Notes under the pieces: generated by a model
Databases searched by the model: none
What the model saw: only the letters and a program-made list of their open reading frames with translations
Told to the model about the DNA's origin: nothing
Made by a program: the position numbers and the translations under genes
Assembly (NCBI GenBank): GCA_913041175.1
Contig: CAJWGW010000004.1
Span: 1 to 32,469 of the forward strand
Direction: 5' to 3'
Length of the DNA: 32,469 nt
Source: an uncultured bacterium
Lineage (GTDB): Bacteria; Patescibacteriota; Minisyncoccia; Phycocordibacterales; UBA2163
Part shown: piece after piece, positions 31,646 through 32,469 of the stretch
Position numbering within the stretch: the stretch's first letter is position 1
Layout of the letters: the number at the start of each line of letters is the position of its first letter

Positions 31646-31716
31646 TGCCGGATCGTCTAATGGTAGGACTCGAGGTTTTGGATCTCGCTATCTAGGTTCG
31701 AATCCTAGTCCGGCAG
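31646..31716 (+). tRNA. tRNA-Gln (UUG)
   Basis: The acceptor TGCCGGA pairs with TCCGGCA; U1 and discriminator G are typical of tRNA-Gln. The anticodon stem CGAGG/TCTCG has loop TTTTGGA (anticodon TTG). The T arm is CTAGG-TTCGAAT-CCTAG. The 3' CCA is not encoded. Confidence 0.95.
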
Positions 31717-31879
31717 CTTTGCAGAGAATGACCCAGTTTTAGGTGCATTTGCTAATAGTTGATACTCTGGTTTGTACTTAGTTTGAGTCACGTTTCCTTT
31801 TTCGAGGGATAAGTTCCAAAGTATAGTATTTGCGATTTTGTGTTTCTTTAGGTATTGTTGGAGTAACTTAAACAATAAC
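31717..31879 (-). pseudogene. Possible remnant of an antisense gene abutting tRNA-Gln
   Basis: On the minus strand an open frame covers this gap and ends at a TAG inside the tRNA-Gln T arm. Its last 55 or so residues (for example LWNLSLEKGNVTQTKYKPEY) read like protein, with ordinary composition and codon choice. Further upstream the frame merely mirrors the plus-strand nucleotidyltransferase gene. It could be a cut-off 3' end of a lost gene or chance. I recognise no family. Confidence 0.25.
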
Positions 31880-32469
31880 ATGTCTATTGAAGGATTTTCT
31901 ACAAAAACAGAGCAAAATGAGTCAGAAAAAAGATTCACACTTCCAAAAGAAGAATTTGCCAAAGAAAGAATTAAAGCAGTCAAAGAATCTATTAGTGAAC
32001 TTAAAGAAGGTAACCCGTTAATCTTATCTTTCTGCATGTATGGTTCTATGGTAAAAGGTACAACTAAGCCAGAGAGCGATATAGATGGTTTTTTGTTTGT
32101 TGATACAGGTTTGTCTGTAGAAGAGCGTCAACAGCACGATGAAAATCTTACAGAAGATAAAGAAAGTAAATCGAAAATTGAAACTTTTTTTATAGAAAAA
32201 ATAAATGACCAATATACTGAAAAGTTGCACGAAACATTAAAATCACAAGCAAATCTTACCGAAGAACAGGTTGCTCATGCAAAAATCAGACCAATTAATG
32301 AGGAAATTATTGATAAGCATATAGACTTCATAGCGGATGGACTTCAAAATGAAAGGGAGTATAAAAAACAATATGACGAATGGGATAAAAACCTTGATAG
32401 TAGTACGACCGATTTTAATAAATTAGATGAGTATCTTAAAGCTCGTCCAGAATATCCTGAACCGGTTTC
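31880..32469 (+). CDS. Nucleotidyltransferase-domain protein (3' end outside window)
   Basis: An open frame starts at the ATG at 31880 and runs off the end of the window (196 codons seen, no stop). It contains the polymerase-beta-type nucleotidyltransferase signature: GSMVKG followed by SDIDGFLFVD, with the D-x-D metal-binding pair near residues 67-69. The following part is Glu/Lys/Gln-rich and helical. Members of this fold include antitoxin/toxin MntA-type, aminoglycoside and tRNA nucleotidyltransferases; which one applies cannot be decided without the C-terminus. It lies 163 bp after tRNA-Gln. Confidence 0.75.
   Translation, partial: MSIEGFSTKTEQNESEKRFTLPKEEFAKERIKAVKESISELKEGNPLILSFCMYGSMVKGTTKPESDIDGFLFVDTGLSVEERQQHDENLTEDKESKSKIETFFIEKINDQYTEKLHETLKSQANLTEEQVAHAKIRPINEEIIDKHIDFIADGLQNEREYKKQYDEWDKNLDSSTTDFNKLDEYLKARPEYPEPV

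Noticed and set aside
1-32469. Alternative genetic code (UGA as glycine, known in some Patescibacteria)
   Set aside because: No in-frame TGA occurs in the conserved genes, and dusB ends with TGA at the expected place.

Overview
The window is compact, AT-rich bacterial chromosome (roughly 38-40% GC by eye). It carries essential information-processing genes on both strands with very short gaps. The proteins are lean versions of their families: RpoB about 1060 aa, a DnaX without its zinc module, and a RelA/SpoT that ends after the TGS domain. There is also a small two-helix T4SS-type pilin and a Cas4-like/DUF2779 nuclease. Together these suggest a member of the Candidate Phyla Radiation (Patescibacteria, probably Parcubacteria-like). 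That placement is inferred from gene style, not from a 16S sequence. TGA is used as a stop (dusB), so the code is standard.

Layout. 1-1962 (+): the 3' part of clpB, then tRNA-Tyr. 1963-2627: a non-coding stretch with a 76-nt inverted repeat, an intrinsic terminator and a good promoter for rpoB. 2628-12517 (+): rpoB, rpoC, dnaG and rpoD head to tail. 12570-14048 (+): a fused PD-(D/E)XK/DEDD nuclease that ends on a strong terminator. 14096-18775 (-): rnr, hisS, a DEDDy exonuclease and a DsbA-like protein. 18861-19989 (+): rpsP, a pilin-like protein, rpmG (52 aa) and tRNA-Trp. 19993-21159 (-): tRNA-Leu(CAA) and miaA, separated by a tRNA-derived repeat. 21221-22231 (+): parB. 22228-27433 (-): dprA, a Nudix protein, topA and relA/spoT. 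27469-31716 (+): serS, an ftsQ-like gene, dus, dnaX and tRNA-Gln(UUG). 31880 to the end (+): a partial nucleotidyltransferase.

How the genes work together. The first half supplies RNA polymerase core (rpoBC), its housekeeping sigma factor (rpoD) and primase (dnaG) from one apparent transcription unit. The rest covers RNA turnover (rnr), tRNA charging and modification (hisS, serS, miaA, dus), ribosomal proteins (bS16, bL33), replication and segregation (dnaX, topA, parB), DNA uptake (dprA), the stringent response (relA/spoT) and division (ftsQ-like).

Most interesting signals. (1) A 16-bp palindrome, TCCGCCAGCTGGCGGA, occurs four times. Three copies sit inside genes in the same reading frame, each adding Pro-Pro-Ala-Gly-Gly/Glu; one of them splits a conserved zinc ribbon of TopA. 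(2) A recurring extended -10 box, TGATAnnAT, lies 6-10 nt before start codons and implies leaderless mRNAs. (3) Divergent promoters overlap or share elements (rnr/rpsP, dprA/serS). (4) RpoB carries non-consensus residues at the classical rifampicin-resistance positions. (5) The 3' end of tRNA-Leu is duplicated in attachment-site geometry. I found no CRISPR array, insertion sequence, prophage or rRNA.
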